This document shows, piece after piece, positions 36,693-49,477 of a stretch of 64,000 nucleotides of DNA (the first letter of the stretch is position 1; each line of letters begins with the position of its first letter). Origin of the DNA: Rheum nobile. Taxonomy: Eukaryota; Streptophyta; Magnoliopsida; Caryophyllales; Polygonaceae. The stretch is from assembly GCA_027886185.1 (NCBI GenBank), contig WOAB01000728.1, forward strand, positions 62,001 to 126,000. The letters run 5' to 3'. The translations under genes were made by a program, and so were the position numbers. The notes beneath the pieces were generated by a model. It was not told where the DNA came from. It was given only the letters and a program-made list of their open reading frames with translations, and searched no databases.

Positions 36693-37000
36693 TTCTAGTA
36701 ATGTATCGATAGCATCCAGTTGACAACTATCCTTTTTTTTAGAAATGTAACGGTAGCCCACGTTCCAACATTCTAGGAATGTAATGATAGCATCCAGTTG
36801 GCAACTATTCTAGTAAGGTAAGTGTCTGTGTCTGTAGTGCTGGCATTGTGCTTGAATTTGCAAAACTTACATGAAGATCGACATTAATATTTTGGCAATC
36901 TGACATGTAGAATCAACCATGCTTACGAATACTATTCGAAATAAAATTCATCCTCTTACAAAAAAAACCAAAGTCATGAGGTACATACTTCATAGTCAAT
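36693..37000. other. 3' flank of helicase pseudogene
   Basis: A short duplication: 'gtaatgatagcatccagttg(a/g)caactat' at about 36700-36735 and 36777-36810. No gene. Confidence 0.5.
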
Positions 37001-37411
37001 TCATCCTGAACCATGCCTACATGCTCGATTACAAATGCTGAAAGCAAGAATCACACCAGCACCAAACGCAGAAATAGGAATTATTACATGGTTCCTTAAG
37101 TTTTCCTGGGAGTGTAGTGTCTTGTTTTCAGCTTCAAGTTCTGTCACCCTAGCATTTAGTCTCCAAATTGCATGATCGAATTGCATCTCACTTGTATTGA
37201 GTTCCATAATTCTTTCTCGAAGTTCATGTATCTCAGTACGTAGACGTGTGATTATTTCACCCAACATGTTGGAACGTGGGCTATTCGTTAGCAACATGTC
37301 TAACTCTTCTTGTAACTTCTCCTCTATTTGAGAAGGTGTAGGAGATGTAGGTGGATGTTCATATTTTCAGGGGTTCCCGCTTTGATAACTTGAGGTGTTG
37401 CTGGATGACAT
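37001..37411 (-). pseudogene. Small coiled-coil protein with C-terminal membrane helix
   Basis: From ATG at 37411 (MSSSNTSSYQSGNP) one TGA interrupts, then the frame runs to the stop at 37001: a Pro/Ser-rich head, a long Leu/Glu heptad region (EIITRLRTEIHELRERIMEL, ARVTELEAENKTL) and a hydrophobic segment VIIPISAFGAGVILAFSI followed by a basic tail. About 137 codons. This is the tail architecture of plant GRF-zinc-finger/transposon-associated proteins, but no GRF finger is visible. Another start could lie in an upstream exon (an ATG-containing piece at 37600-37540). Role unknown; sits between the helicase and transposase pseudogenes on the opposite strand. Confidence 0.5.
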
Positions 37412-37611
37412 TGTGCTTGAGTACTACAGAAACAAAGAAAGATTTCCAGCCAAAAACACAATGATACATGCTTGCTTATTGATCCAGTATGAAAACCACA
37501 CAATAAAGAAAGAGGGTTACCTTCAAGTTCGGCGCAGCAGTGAAGGATCTTTTCTCCGCGAAACGAACAGAGAGGGTTTAGGGATTGTTGAGTCAAAATG
37601 AGAAGGAACAT

Positions 37612-38352
37612 GGTCGGTCATACCCGAAGAGGTTTATTTAAGTTTTTTTGTTTAATTTGTGGGCATGTCATTCTCTATTGAATATTTTTCATAACTATTT
37701 ACCTGATATGACTTCTGAAAATGTAGTACACATCATCTTTTAACCTCTGTTATCCCTCTAAAAGTTAACAAGTTTCCTTCCAATTTCTACTCCTTTACCC
37801 ACGTGTTAGGTTGTCATTCAAGTAGAACCCAACTGCACAAAGCCACCGTAACACCACAAGACCTTAAATCCACAAATTTTCAAAAAAGATTGTGCAACGT
37901 CTTTAATGTCTTTGGAATAGAATAAATTTAATAATGGGTGAGTTCTGACTTTCACGTTCATATTCTTCTTTACAATACATTCTTTTGTGGTTCACTAAAT
38001 GAGAGAACAACCTTTCAGCTTCTTGTTGAGCATTACACCAACTTTAACTCCCGTTTATCCTTGATTCTAGAAAACCCTTTATTATGGCTTGAAAACCCTT
38101 TAATGTCGGTGTTAGGGTATTGTCTCGTTTGACTAGAAAACCCTTTATTATGGCTTGAAAACCCTTTAATGTTGGTGTTAGGGTATTGGTCATATTTTCA
38201 ACGTTTGTCATAAAGTATTTAACTTGTGTTTGCTTTTTGTTCGTATAACAGGTTCAAGATCATACTACTTGACTCTGAAAACAGGTGGTGAATGGATATG
38301 TAAGGGAAATAAGTGAGTTTTTTATGAGATCACAACGACAACATGACTTCTT
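37612..38352. other. Spacer between divergent genes
   Basis: No complete gene. A direct duplication of 'gaaaaccctttattatggcttgaaaacc' (in parts, about 38068 and 38140). The stretch 38250-38300, FKIILLDSENRW in one frame after TATAACAG, looks like a decayed first exon (PB1-like start) of the transposase downstream. Confidence 0.4.
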
Positions 38353-39966
38353 TTGTATGCAGATATGAATGGCTCAAATCTGAGGAAAAAGTTGGCTGAG
38401 AAGATTAAATGCATTGACGAGATAGATGAAATGGAGATAAAATATCTGTCACCGTGGAAACCAATGCCACAGCCAATCGATGTCAAAGATGACGAGGACC
38501 TTGATGCTTTCAAATTTTTGAACTTGCAATCACAAGATGTTATTTGGCCTATCGAGTTATATGCGAGTATGAAAAAGAAAGGAAACAAAGAGGCAGAGGT
38601 TGTGATGGCTGGTCATCCAAGTAGAAGTGATGACGAGGACATCACATTGTGTCTGACTCCACCACCGTTAACACAAACTCAAGAGGCAGAGGCCGAGGTT
38701 GTGATAAGTTGTCATGCAAGCAGAAATGGTACCAAATTTGACAAGAGTAATATGGTAAGCGACAATTGTCCCACTGAAGTTGTACTGAATATAGTTGATT
38801 GTGACATGTATGAAATGAAACCAAAAATTTGTCGTGTAAACAATGGGGAAGTACAAATAGTTGATTTGGTGAGCCAATCTGAGGCAGACTCGGAAACTGA
38901 TGGGAGAGAAACAAGGTCTTCCACAGGAACGAAAAGAATACATGAATGTATTGACATTGAGAGTGATTATGGGGAAGACGTTGGGCGAGATTTTGATTGG
39001 GATGACTTTGAGGATGATGTTGAGGAAGTTGTTGAAGAAGGGACATTGTTGGATGACACTAATAAAGTCGACAACTTATTTATAGACATTGATGAGGAAG
39101 TTCTCCAAGAGATTGAAGCCGAGTACTATCATAGAAAACAGTTTAGTAAAAGGCAATTGGATGATTTGAAAGAGCCAATGGAGGATAATGGGGTGAGCGG
39201 CAATAATTTGGAAATAAAAGTTGGAGAGCATTTCAATTGTAAGAAGGATCGTTTATCCTTGATGGCATTACAGAGGCGCTTCCAGATGCAAGTCCAGAAG
39301 TTTGATAAGAAGTTATATGTGGTAAGGTGCATTGATCCTAGTTGCATATTTTTTTGTCGTGGGAGCGCTCTTGGCAGCACAGGATTGTTTGAAGTAAGGA
39401 AGTATTGTGGACAGAACACATGTGGCATGAAGCTAAAGCATAACCACCACAGACATGCAAGTTCAAGCGTAATTGCTGACCATATTATGTCAAGGTAAGT
39501 AAACAATCTTGTCAGTACGATCATATATATTTATCAGCATGTATATGAACTAACCTTAGCACGTTACATAAACAATCCTGTTACAGCTTTAACACAACTG
39601 GTACATGTCCTGGACCTCGTGCTGCCAAAATTCAAGACATCATGAAGAAGATGGGAGTGGCAGTTAGTTACGACAAGGCAAATAGAGCACATTTAACCGC
39701 CATTGACAGGATAAGAGGCACAGCTGAAGAAAGCTACAATAGGATTCATGGATACATGTACATGCTCGAAAGGATGAATACAGGGACAATCACACATGTT
39801 GAAGTAGATTCTAATCGTCGATTCAAGTATTGTTTTATCAGCTTGGGTGCTTGGCGCAATGGAATGCAGTTTTTAAGAAAGGTACATTTAAGTTTTGTCA
39901 CGTTCCACGATGCTGTTGTCAAATTGATACAGTACATTGTAGCATATGTCACTTTGTAAAGCTGAG

Positions 39967-41256
39967 TGATCAGCTCTACTTTATAGTGCATAACTAGGAG
40001 TTGTTATCGGAGTTTTGGGTGCCATTTGTATGGGTTTAGAGCATAAGTTAGGAGAATGGAGTTGTAGATAAGAAGTGTTGATTTGGTGGTTTTGAAGTGC
40101 TTAAATGAAGATTAAGAAGATGGAGGAGAAAGCCATGAGAGAAGACCAATTGAAGGAGCTGAAGAACGCAACAAGAACATTTCCGCGGGCGCAGAAGGAA
40201 TTGCCGCTGTCGCGGAATAATGCGAGAAGCAGCGAAGCTCCAGAGAGTTTTTCGTGGTCGCAGATATCAAGCCGCAGTCGCGGATACTGTTCACACGCGC
40301 GGATCCGGATTTCGTTTCGTTCGATACTTCGTTTTATTTTATTTTATTTTATTTTATTTCCGTTAGTTTATTTTATTTCCTTTTTGATGTTATTTCTTAT
40401 CTTTTGAGTATTAGGTTTTGCTAGGGTTATAACCTAGTTTTCATTAGCAGCCTTTTGGATTGGAATTCATTATTCAAGTTACACATTATCGTTCAGTTTT
40501 TCCCTTAGAGTTTTTTGTGCTTTGAAGACTATGAAGAACTAAGCAACTTTTGCTTAGTCCGACGATTGAAGCCTTCGTTTATATTTGGTTGTGAGATTAT
40601 AACTCTATTTCCTTTTCTTTGATTATATCTTTTCTCTTTGTGCTTAATCCCATTGATTCTTGCTGATTTGACTGGCCTGATCAACTAGTTGATGTTAGTA
40701 ATTATCTATTGCTAAGGTTTGGATATTTCTGGTTGAAATCCCTTATCTTGTGTAGCAAACATGATATTCTAGGACTGGTTGGACTAGTTTATTGTGAAGA
40801 GAATTGATTACGTGTTAAATGTTGACGGGTTGTTAAGTGTTGCATGTATCCTGGTTAATTCTTATGCTTACTGCTGCTATTAGATTAAATCTTGATGGTT
40901 TCTTGATTATTTAAGAGTTAGGGTTACCAGGACTGGTTGGACTGATAACTATTTCAGAATAGGGACATGAATATTCATAGGAAGCAATTAGAGATAATCT
41001 AGGATCAACCAATCAAACTGAATGGTGGATATTTGTCTAACTAAGTTACTTCTCACTCATAGATTACACCTTTTGCTTTAATTTACTTTGTTTACGTGAC
41101 ACAAACCAAAACCCCCTTTTAGTTACCTTTGGCATACAACCTTTTGCACTTAGAAAGATTGCTACCTCCCTGTGGGATTCGACCCTTGCTTGCCTACTAT
41201 ACATAGTTAGATTTTTTAGGATTACTTTGATAGGCATAACGACTTTAGCCTCGTCA
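39967..41256 (+). repeat. Gypsy 5' LTR
   Basis: 1,290 bp, TGATCAGC...CTCGTCA. A GC-rich patch (40185-40320) precedes a run of ATTTT units (40332-40375); the last 100 bp hold CTCCCTGTGGGATTCGACC. Confidence 0.95.
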
Positions 41257-41260
41257 AATT

Positions 41261-41280
41261 TGGCGCCATTGTCGGGGAGG
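41261..41280 (+). other. Gypsy primer-binding site
   Basis: TGGCGCCATTGTCGGGGA, four bases after the 5' LTR, complementary to the 3' end of a tRNA (Asp/Asn/Arg type in this lineage). Confidence 0.85.
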
Positions 41281-41338
41281 CAAGTTTTAATTTTTCGTTG
41301 TGTGTGTTTGTGTACCAACTTTTGTGTGGACCTATCTT

Positions 41339-43767
41339 ATGGTCCACACCCGTGCTACTGACTCTCCACTTTTAGATTTTGATACAGAGATCGAACGAAC
41401 ATTGTCCAGAAACCGTCTAGCAGCCTGTACGCAAATCGAGATGGCTGAAGAAGCGCCAACTTTAAGGCAGTTGACTGCCCCGAATCTAGAGCAGCAGCCG
41501 CTTGCTGTGCAATTTCCAGAGTTGGCGGATGGCGTGAATTTTGAGCTAAAATCTGGGTTGATCCACTTATTACCCCACTTTCATGGGATGAGTGGAGAAG
41601 ACCCCAACAAACATCTTTCTGAATTCCACGCTATCTACAGCAGTATGAAGCCCAGAAACATTACTGAGGACCAGATCAAGCTGAGGGCCTTTTCTTTCTC
41701 TCTGAAGGATTCAGCCAATGATTGGTTCTACTATTTGGCCCCAGGAAGCATAGACACATGGGCTAAAATGAAGAAAGCCTTCTTGGAGAAGTACTTTCCT
41801 GCGACGAAGCTCAATAGCTTGAAGAGGAACATCAGCAACATTGAGCAGCATTCTACTGAGACATTGTATGAGTACTACGAGCGGTTCAAGAGGTTGATTT
41901 CAAGCTGTCCCTACCATGGGTATTCTGACCAAGACCTCGTACTTTATTTGTATGGTGGACTTATTGATGATGAGAGAAGAATGGTGAACGCAGCCTGTGG
42001 TGGTAATATTCTGAACAAGACGCCAGTTGTAGCATTTGAAATTTTCTTTGAGCTATCTGAGGGCCCAAGACAGTTTAGTAAGAGGGCGAGCGCTCACACA
42101 GTCAAGGTTGCAGACTCTCAGCCATCATCCTCAATACTTTCTGAGATGGCTGAGATGAAGGAGATAATGAGGAGATTTATGATGAAGGCAACCAGCAGTA
42201 AGTCAAGTCTAGTGGAATATGCTATGACACGATGCACCCTACTGATGCGTGTCCCACGCTGCAGGAGCCCACTACTGAAGTGAATGCCATTGGAGGTTTC
42301 GGTCCTCCTAGACCAAGATATGACTCGTACTCCAACACCTACAACCCAGGGTGGAGAGATCACCCTAATTTGAGATATGGGAACCATTAGAATTCTCCTC
42401 AGGGTCGTGATGATCAAGAGTTTCACCAGAGGCCACCATAGTTTTTACAGCAACAACAACAATTTCAGCGGCCTGGGGGTCAACAACAACAACAATTCAG
42501 AGCTCCATATGACCCCAGACCCCAAGGCGAAAACGCAAGTTCATCTATGTCCAGTGATGACATGATCAAATCTCTCGCTCAGAGCGTATCGACGTTGGCA
42601 AACAATATGGTCCAACAACATAGTGCTCTTGCTCAGAGCGTATCAGCGTTGGCAAACACCATGGTCCAACAAAATCAAGAGATGAAGTCTAGCATTCAGA
42701 ACTTGGAGAAGCAAGTGGGGCAAATTTCCCTAGTAGTGAGCAAATTGGAGGCCCGTGATTCGGGGAAACTACCATCCCAAACGATAGCCAACCCGAGGGA
42801 GAATGTCTGTGCGATGACACTGAGGAGCGGGACACAAATGAAAGAAGTGAAGGAGGCTAAGGACGAGGAAGTTCCAAGGCAACAGAAAGAATTCCGCGAC
42901 CGTGGAATTATACCTGGAGGCGGTGATTTTTCCGAGAATTTTCCGCGACCGCGGCCAGATTTTTGCGACCGCGGAAAACTCCCTGAAGCCCCAGAATTGC
43001 CCGCCGACGTCCATGACGATTATATTCGTCCGAATTTTCCTCCGCTCAGTTCGCTGAAACCACCCGCACCCTTCCCAGAGGCACTGAAGGATACTAGAAG
43101 GTTGGAGAACGACAAGAAATTATTCGAGACCTTCAGCAATTGTGAGGTAAACATTCCTTTGATCAAGCTAGTTAAGAGCATTCCTCTCTATGCAAAATTT
43201 TTGAAGGAATTGTGCAAGATTAAGAGGAAGAAAGCAGTGAAAGAGAAGAAGAAGGTCCAAGTAAGCGAGAATGTCTATGCCATGCTGCAAAAGCGGCTGC
43301 CAAAGAAGTGCAGTGACCCAAGCATGTTCAGTCTTCCCTGCAAGATAGGTGACACCACGGTCGATAACGCCATGCTGGATTTGGGTGCATCTATCAATGT
43401 ACTGCCTCTCTCGCTTTACGAATCGTTAGAGCTTGGACCATTACAGAAGACATGGACGGTGATCCAATTGGCGGATATGTCCTATGTGTATCCCAAGGGA
43501 GTCGTGCAGTATATTCTGGTAGAAGTAGACAAGCTTATTTTCCCTGCGAATTTCTTTGTGATGGATACGGGGCAAGACAAACATGCAGCCCCTGTGATGC
43601 TGGGTAGGCCGTTTATGAAAACGGCAAAGACGAAGATTGATGTGAGTAGCGGTTCGCTCACGATGGAATTTGATGGGGTGAGGGTCAAGCACAACATTGA
43701 TGATGCAAAGAGACACCCTCCTGATAGTGACCCCGAGTGTTCGGTTGATGTGAGCAACCCAAGCTGA
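41339..43767 (+). pseudogene. Gypsy gag-protease, one or two lesions
   Basis: The start at 41339 (MVHTRATDSPLLDF) is chosen because the sibling copy at 60275 begins identically. Gag core: HFHGMSGEDPNKHLSEF, DWFYYLAPGSIDTWAKMK, LYEYYERFKRLISSCPYHG. A frameshift near 42190 moves reading out of the zinc-knuckle-like CYDTMHPTDACPTLQ, which continues in another frame with two stops (42388, 42439). From 42547 an open frame resumes with heptad-like repeats (SLAQSVSTLANNMVQQ twice) and ends in a retropepsin-type protease: MLDLGASINVLPLSLYESL (catalytic D in DLGAS) and MLGRPFMKTAKTKIDV. Translation stops at 43767 with no polymerase region, so the family depends on another element for reverse transcription. 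Confidence 0.85.
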
Positions 43768-45091
43768 GTTGAAGGGCATCAAGTCGAGCCACGAAAATAA
43801 CTAAGGCGCTGCTCGGGAGGCAACCCGAGGTATGTATTTCTTTTTTTGTGTCTTTTCAGTTCAAGTTTTTATTTGTGTTCTTTTCGTGTTTTAGACTAAC
43901 TTGCAGGTAGGAGACTCAAAGCCAAATTCGAAGACGGTATTCGTCTCGCAACTGAAGCGTTTCCGCGACCGTGGATTCGCCACTATAAGCCCCCTTACCT
44001 ATAAAAAAATCGACGATTTTCCGTGGCCTTATTTCCACGATCGCGGCCCAACTGTCTGTGTTTTATTTTGAGAGATGGTGCGCATCATGATGCCAAGGAG
44101 GAGACATTAGCCCCACATTTGTATTTGACATCGATGATGGCCCGACATTTGACAGTTGACGAGGAGGAACACAAGAGCCCACAACACGGTTATATTCGGG
44201 CTCAAATTCTATGTTCGTTGAAGGCATGTGCAACCCCGTTTCTTTGATGTACCACTACACCTTACATTGGAGCTTTTTGGTTGCACATGGAGTTTATTTG
44301 AGAAGGACCGCGCAACACCAGCGACATGAGTTTTCAATGTTTTACCGCCAGCCCCAACATCCACATCCAGGCCACCTCGGCGACGGTGTGAGTACTTTTC
44401 TGCTTTTCCCTGTGCTTCATCTTTTTTGTCTTTCATTACATTGAGGACAATGCAATGTTTAAGCACGGGGGAGTGATCTCTACTTGCTAGTCGTCTGAAT
44501 AAAAAGAAAATAGAAAATAGAAAAAGTCAAAAATATGAAAAAAGACAAAAATAAATCCTGGGATAAGTCGAAAACCCGAAAGGGCGGCTTAGGTAATAAG
44601 CATGTGGCTTGGACCAGCATTATGCTGGGGTAATAAGAGGTCAAGAGTGATGTGAGTTTTTGTGAGCCCAACTATTGAAAAATGAAATGAGTGGCTTGGT
44701 GAAAACCCGAAAGGACGCATTGGCAAAATGAGTGAAAAGAAGAAGAGTGATTATTAACATTCCTCATTTTTCCTGGCGTGGTGACATAAGATGAGGTGAT
44801 ATAAAGAGGATTCGGGTAGGTCACTTTGGGAGGTATAAGAAGATAGATGGAGGCTAGGATTAGATGGTTACTTTCACTCTATGGTGTTCGGGTCAAGCTT
44901 GGGGGAGTACTCTGCTTTCCTTTAAGCTTGTGTGTTGTGTTGATTGTGTTGGTACTTGGAGATTCATGTTTAGGTGCAATTCTTAGTGGAGATATTTTTG
45001 TTGTGCATCCTGGGACCTTGGGTATTTCATTGGAGGAGTAAGTTTCTATTAGCTTACTCGAGGACGAGCAAGGTTTAAGCATGAGGAAATT
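43768..45091 (+). other. Gypsy 3' internal region, non-coding
   Basis: Starts GCTCGGGAGGCAACCCGAGG, a stable small hairpin right after the stop codon. Contains 'ttgaggacaatgcaatg' and AAGCACGGGGGAG (44462), typical of the Athila/Tat 3' region, and two copies of 'gaaaacccgaaag' (44569, 44701). The polypurine tract before the 3' LTR is short (GAGGAAAT). Confidence 0.7.
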
Positions 45092-46355
45092 TGATCAGCT
45101 CTACTTTGTAGTGCGTAACTAGGAGTTATTACCAGTGTTTTGGGTGTCATTTGTATGGGTTTAGAGCATAAGTTAGGAGAATGGAGTGGTAGAGAAGAAG
45201 TGTTGATTTGGTGGTTTTGAAGTGCTTAAATAAAGATTAAGAAGATGGAGGAGAAAGCCACGAGAGAAGACCAATTAAAGGAGCTGAAGAACGCAACAAG
45301 AACATTTCCACGGGCGCGTAAGGAATTGCCGCTGTCACGGAATAATGCGAGAAGCAGCGAAACTCCAGAGAATTTTCCGCGGTCACGGATACTGTTCACA
45401 CGCGCGGATTCGGATTTCGTTTCGTCCGATACTTTGTTTTATTTTATTTCTTTTATTTCCGTTAGTTTATTTTATTTCTTTTTTGATGTTATTTCTTATC
45501 TTTTGAGTATTAGGTTTTGCTAAGGTTATAACCTAGTTTTCATTAGCAGCCTTTTGGATTAGAATTCATTATTCAAGTTACACATTATCGTTCAGTTTTT
45601 CCCTTAGAGTTTTTTGTGCTTTGAAGACTATGAAGAACTAAGCAACTTTTGCTTAGTCCGACGATTGAAGCCTTCGTTTGTATTTGGTTGTGAGATTATA
45701 ACTCTATTTCCTTTCCTTTGATTATATATTTTCTCTTTGTGCTTAATCCCATTGATTCTTGCTGATTTGACTGATCTGATCAACTAGTTGATGTTAGTAA
45801 TTATCTATTGCTAGGATTTGGATATTTTTGGTTGAAATCCCTTATATTGTGTAGCAAACATGATATTCTAGGACTGGTTGGACTAGTTTATTGTGAAAAG
45901 AATTGATTACGTGTTAAATGTTGACGGGTTGTTAAGTGTTGCATGTATCCTGGTTAATTCCTATGCTTACTGTTGCTGTTAGATTAAATCTTGATGGTTT
46001 CTTGATTGTTTAATAGTTAGGGTTACCAGGACTGGTTGGACTGATAACTATTTCAGAATAGGGACAAGAATATTCATAGGAAGCAATTGGAGATAATCTA
46101 GGATCAACCAATCAAACTGAATGGTGGATATTTGTCTGACTAAGTTACTTCTCACCCATAGATTACACTTTTTGCTTTAATTTACTTTATTTAAGTGACA
46201 CAAACCAAAACCCCCCTTTAGTTACCTTTGGAATACAACCTTTTGCACTTAGAAAGATTGCTACCTCCCTGTGGGATTCGACCCTTGCTTGCCTACTATA
46301 CTTAGTTAGGTTTTTGAGGATTACTTTGATAGGCATAACGACTTTAGCCTCGTCA
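45092..46355 (+). repeat. Gypsy 3' LTR
   Basis: 1,264 bp, same ends as the 5' LTR, with scattered substitutions. Confidence 0.95.
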
Positions 46356-47495
46356 CTGAGTGAAAACTATTACAGGTCATAACTGTGGATGGTACCCATC
46401 TAGGATCAAAGTACAGAGGCACACTTCTAGTTATAGTGGCATAAGACGGAAACAGACAAATATATCCAGTGGCTTTTGTTGTTGTTGACAACGAGAATGA
46501 CAGTTCATGGTCATATTTCTTCTGTCACCTACGCTCCGTTGTTGCCGACGATCATGACCTCGTATTTGTGTCTGACCGTCATGGAAGCATTTACAAAGGT
46601 TTAAGAGAGCGCTACATCTTCGCAAAGCATGGTTGTTGCACACTTTACCTATTTCAAAACGTGAAGATGAGCTTTAAAAGGAATGACTTGTGGATTATGT
46701 ACCAAAAGGCAAATCAAGCGTACACCAAACATGACTTCAATCGTGAATTTGTAAGACTTTGCGCCCAGTCCCCGAAAGTCACTACCTACCTCAGGGCTGT
46801 TTGATTTGAATCGTGGACAAGGTCGCATATGCCCGCAAACAGATTCAACATTATGACGTCCAACAATGCGGAATCCGTTAATAGTCGCTTAGTGGGCCCG
46901 CGTCGAATGTCGTTGATTGGGTTGCTTGATGGTATACTGAATGTCATGAGTCAGTGGTTTTATGACAGGAGATTTAAGGGAGAGCGACATTCTGATCTTC
47001 TGACCCCGACAGTTTGTCGTGAGCTAGAAGGTAATTATTTGAAATCGTTGACAATGGTTGTGAATAGGCTAAATCAATATGAGTTTCAAGTGCATGCCAA
47101 TGGAACTACATTCTTGGTAAATCTGCATGCTCGAACTTGCTACTGCAACGTCTTCCAAGTTGACCAATTCCTTGTGCGCATGCAATAGCGGCTGCGAAGG
47201 ATTGTGGTGTGGATCCTGTCACTCTTGTTCATCCCATCTTTACTGCTGAAAAGTGGAAGGAAGTGTACAAGGAAACTTTATATCTTGTTCCTGCATTTGA
47301 GCGTTGGGAAGTTCCTGACACGGTCTTGAATAGAGCATGTTTGCCCCCAGATGTTAGGAGGAAATCAAGAAGACCAAGGAAGAAAAGAATCCCATCACAT
47401 GGAGAATACAGGGGCCCGAGGAGAAGGTGTGGAAGTTGTGGCACTGTCGGCCATAACTCACGAAACTGTCCTAACCCCTCAGTCGCCCCATGATG

Positions 47496-48096
47496 CGATT
47501 AATTGTGTTACCTCTTCAATTATCTATTTTGTTAATATGTGTTTTCTTGTGTTACCTCTTGAATTATCTATTTTGTTAATATGTGTATTAAGAGATCCAA
47601 ACTCTTGAAGGATCTTTTACCACTCATATTACTTTTTGTATAAATGATATCTATTTTGTTAATATGCGGTTAGTTACTGTAACTCTATCCTGTCATGACT
47701 ATATTTATATCCTGACAAAGTCAATATTGACTACTTTTGGTTAAATTCACATGACAGAAGTTTCACTCCATTCTGTACCTACCCCTTGACCCCACTTGTT
47801 ATTCTTCCATATTTATCATGACAGATTCAATATGCTTTCAAATAACCTACCGACCGACATGAGTGGCATCTGAATAACACACATGAAAAACATAATCCGT
47901 CCTCGGCCATACATAACATGCTTCTTAAAATCACTACATTTACGTGACATTATATAGTCACTACATGACATTATATGTTCACGGCACAAACATGTATTAA
48001 CACTAATACGATGTTCAACACAACTAATTTAAACCAACAAAACCATCACCATAGAGTTACATTCTTCAATTTCAAAATAATACTAAAAACATGCAT
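47496..48096. other. TGTCA-rich spacer between transposase and B3 gene
   Basis: No gene. At 47510-47590 a 60-bp duplication of 'cttcaattatctattttgtta' type. TGTCA/TGACA words at about 47690, 47716, 47751, 47819, 47942 and 47965. Confidence 0.5.
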
Positions 48097-48870
48097 CTAA
48101 GCTCTGAATATGGTAACGTTGTATATAACATTGCGGCGCCTCACTATTTCAAATACACATGCATCGTTGATTTCCAATTCATTGCCAATTACAAATTGCC
48201 TCCAGCCTATTCCAAATCTGTAGCGATTCCCACATTTTGCGACAGACACGGGCCAAGCAGCCACACTACAATTTAGGATGACTTCAGTGATTCTTGCAGC
48301 ACTCAAGAATTTGATAGCATGTTTGCTCGGGACACCCTGCATATTAGTAAGTGCATTGCAAGTTGATATTATGAAGTAATCCTTATCACACATTTACATG
48401 ATATTATGAAGTAATCCTACCAGACGATAGTCGCCCTGGACATTGGTTTGTTTCACTAAAACAACGAAACTATTATTCTTGTCACATGGAAAAGCTTGGG
48501 CTCTTTGTATTGTTGATGTTGGCTCAACTGCAACAGCTCCAACATCATCATCAACATCTCTATCATCTTCAAGAATAATTGGGTGGTCGCCACTGTTGTA
48601 CTCTCCAGTATTCCAACTGATGTAACTGGTGTCTTCTTCACAGTGGGATTCAGAGCTGATATCAATCACATTGTTCGGTATCCTGTTAACAGCACCACAC
48701 AGAAGAGGACTTTGATGCAATATGGTAACACAATTATCATACCCAGTTCCAAAGAGAGACTTTCATTGAACTCAGAATATCACTTTAGCAACTCCATGTA
48801 TTCGAATCCAAGGTAAACTTTTCAAAACAATTTAAAAATAACCATGCTAATTGTGAAATAATACCTGGAC
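48097..48870 (-). pseudogene. B3-domain (REM-like) DNA-binding protein, broken upstream
   Basis: The last two exons give a complete B3 fold: NNSFVVLVKQTNVQGDYRL | GVPSKHAIKFLS (intron about 48416-48338, GTAGG...ATGCAG), then WPVSVAKCG, RYRFGIGWRQFVIGNELEIND and CVFEIV, stop at 48097. An acidic linker (ILEDDRDVDDD) precedes it. Upstream (48870-48720) words such as GFEYMELLK, YSEFNESLSLELG and NRIPNNVIDISSE resemble the end of a first B3 domain and the usual linker, but stops and a frameshift break them. B3 proteins of the REM group often have two or more B3 domains and bind DNA in the nucleus. VANDAL-type MULEs carry accessory DNA-binding proteins, but these are not B3; capture of a host gene is the simpler reading. 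Confidence 0.65.
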
Positions 48871-49006
48871 TTCCTTTTTCGTTAGTCAAATGGTGTTGAT
48901 TGTGGTTGAACTGTCTCCAAATGGGGTCAATTTGATTTCGGCTGCTCAATCCCGACAAACCCTAGAAAACTTACCCAAATTGATATAGATGAAATGAAGT
49001 CAAACC
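48871..49006. other. Flank of the gag-only retroelement
   Basis: Short AT-rich spacer. Its last five bases (AAACC, 49002-49006) are one copy of the target duplication. Confidence 0.6.
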
Positions 49007-49477
49007 TGATACGAATCGAAGGGTCGACTCATCTCGCGCACGGATCTAGATCGAGCAATTCACCGGGATCGCCAATGGGTTGTGTTTGGGATAGATTTGG
49101 GACAAGTAACAAGGGTGACGTTGAAGGCTTAAGGGAGGAGATAATCTCAACTGAGGCTTAAGCTTTAATTTCAACGTAATTAGAAATGAAGTACAAGGTG
49201 GCTACTTATAGCCAAAGAGCTCAGCCAAAACCCTAATGGGCTTGGGCCTTATTCTAACTAATGGGCCGGCCCTCTTAAGCATAAGAGGAGCGCACACCCG
49301 AAATAAAAAATACATAAAATAGAAAATGCTTAAAAGGGAAACATACTAAAACAAGCAATCGCTAATAATAAGGAAATATATAATAAACTATGCTAAGTCT
49401 ACTCCAGGGAGGACACCATGGTCTCGGTCGTCCCCGGCTCTTAGTGGACCATCTGATGGCAGGACAGGACCACATCA
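49007..49477 (-). repeat. 3' LTR of the gag-only element
   Basis: 471 bp. Shared part is 49477 to about 49155; the downstream part to 49007 is unlike the 5' LTR. Confidence 0.85.

Larger units (their letters stand above)
39967..46355 (+). mobile_element. Non-autonomous Ty3/gypsy (Athila/Tat-like) element, gag-pro only
   Basis: LTRs 39967-41256 and 45092-46355, target duplication CTGAG (39962-39966 and 46356-46360). Primer site TGGCGCCATTGTCGGGGA at 41261, the form used by Athila/Tat lineages. Between the LTRs lies only gag-protease (41339-43767), then 1.3 kb of non-coding DNA; no RT, RNase H or integrase. It sits in an intron of the MULE transposase. The LTRs are closely similar, the 26-bp length gap being mostly one 22-bp segment present in the 5' LTR near 40264. 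Confidence 0.95.
38353..47495 (+). pseudogene. Mutator-like (MULE) transposase, broken, with a TE in its intron
   Basis: Exon 38353-39495: acidic N-terminal region, then the MuDR DNA-binding domain (KLYVVRCIDPSCIFFCRGS, CGQNTCGMKLKHNHH). Exon about 39588-39881: CPGPRAAKIQDIMKKMGV. The intron 39882-46375 holds the gypsy element 39967-46355. The next exon starts at 46376 with the DDE core: first D in VITVDGTHLGS, second in VSDRHGSI, E in SNNAESVNS. A SWIM finger (CYCNVFQVDQF) is followed by a frameshift near 47165, then a CCHC knuckle CGSCGTVGHNSRNCPNP. Lesions: TAA at 46442-46444, TGA at 46802-46804, the SWIM frameshift. Known function: cut-and-paste transposition. The B3 and Ulp1 genes on the other strand may belong to the same element. 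Confidence 0.9.

Noticed and set aside
43441..43782. Minus-strand frames opposite the gypsy protease (likewise 62274-62851)
   Set aside because: Shadow frames of the gag-protease coding strand; the same shadows occur in both copies because the sense strand is conserved.
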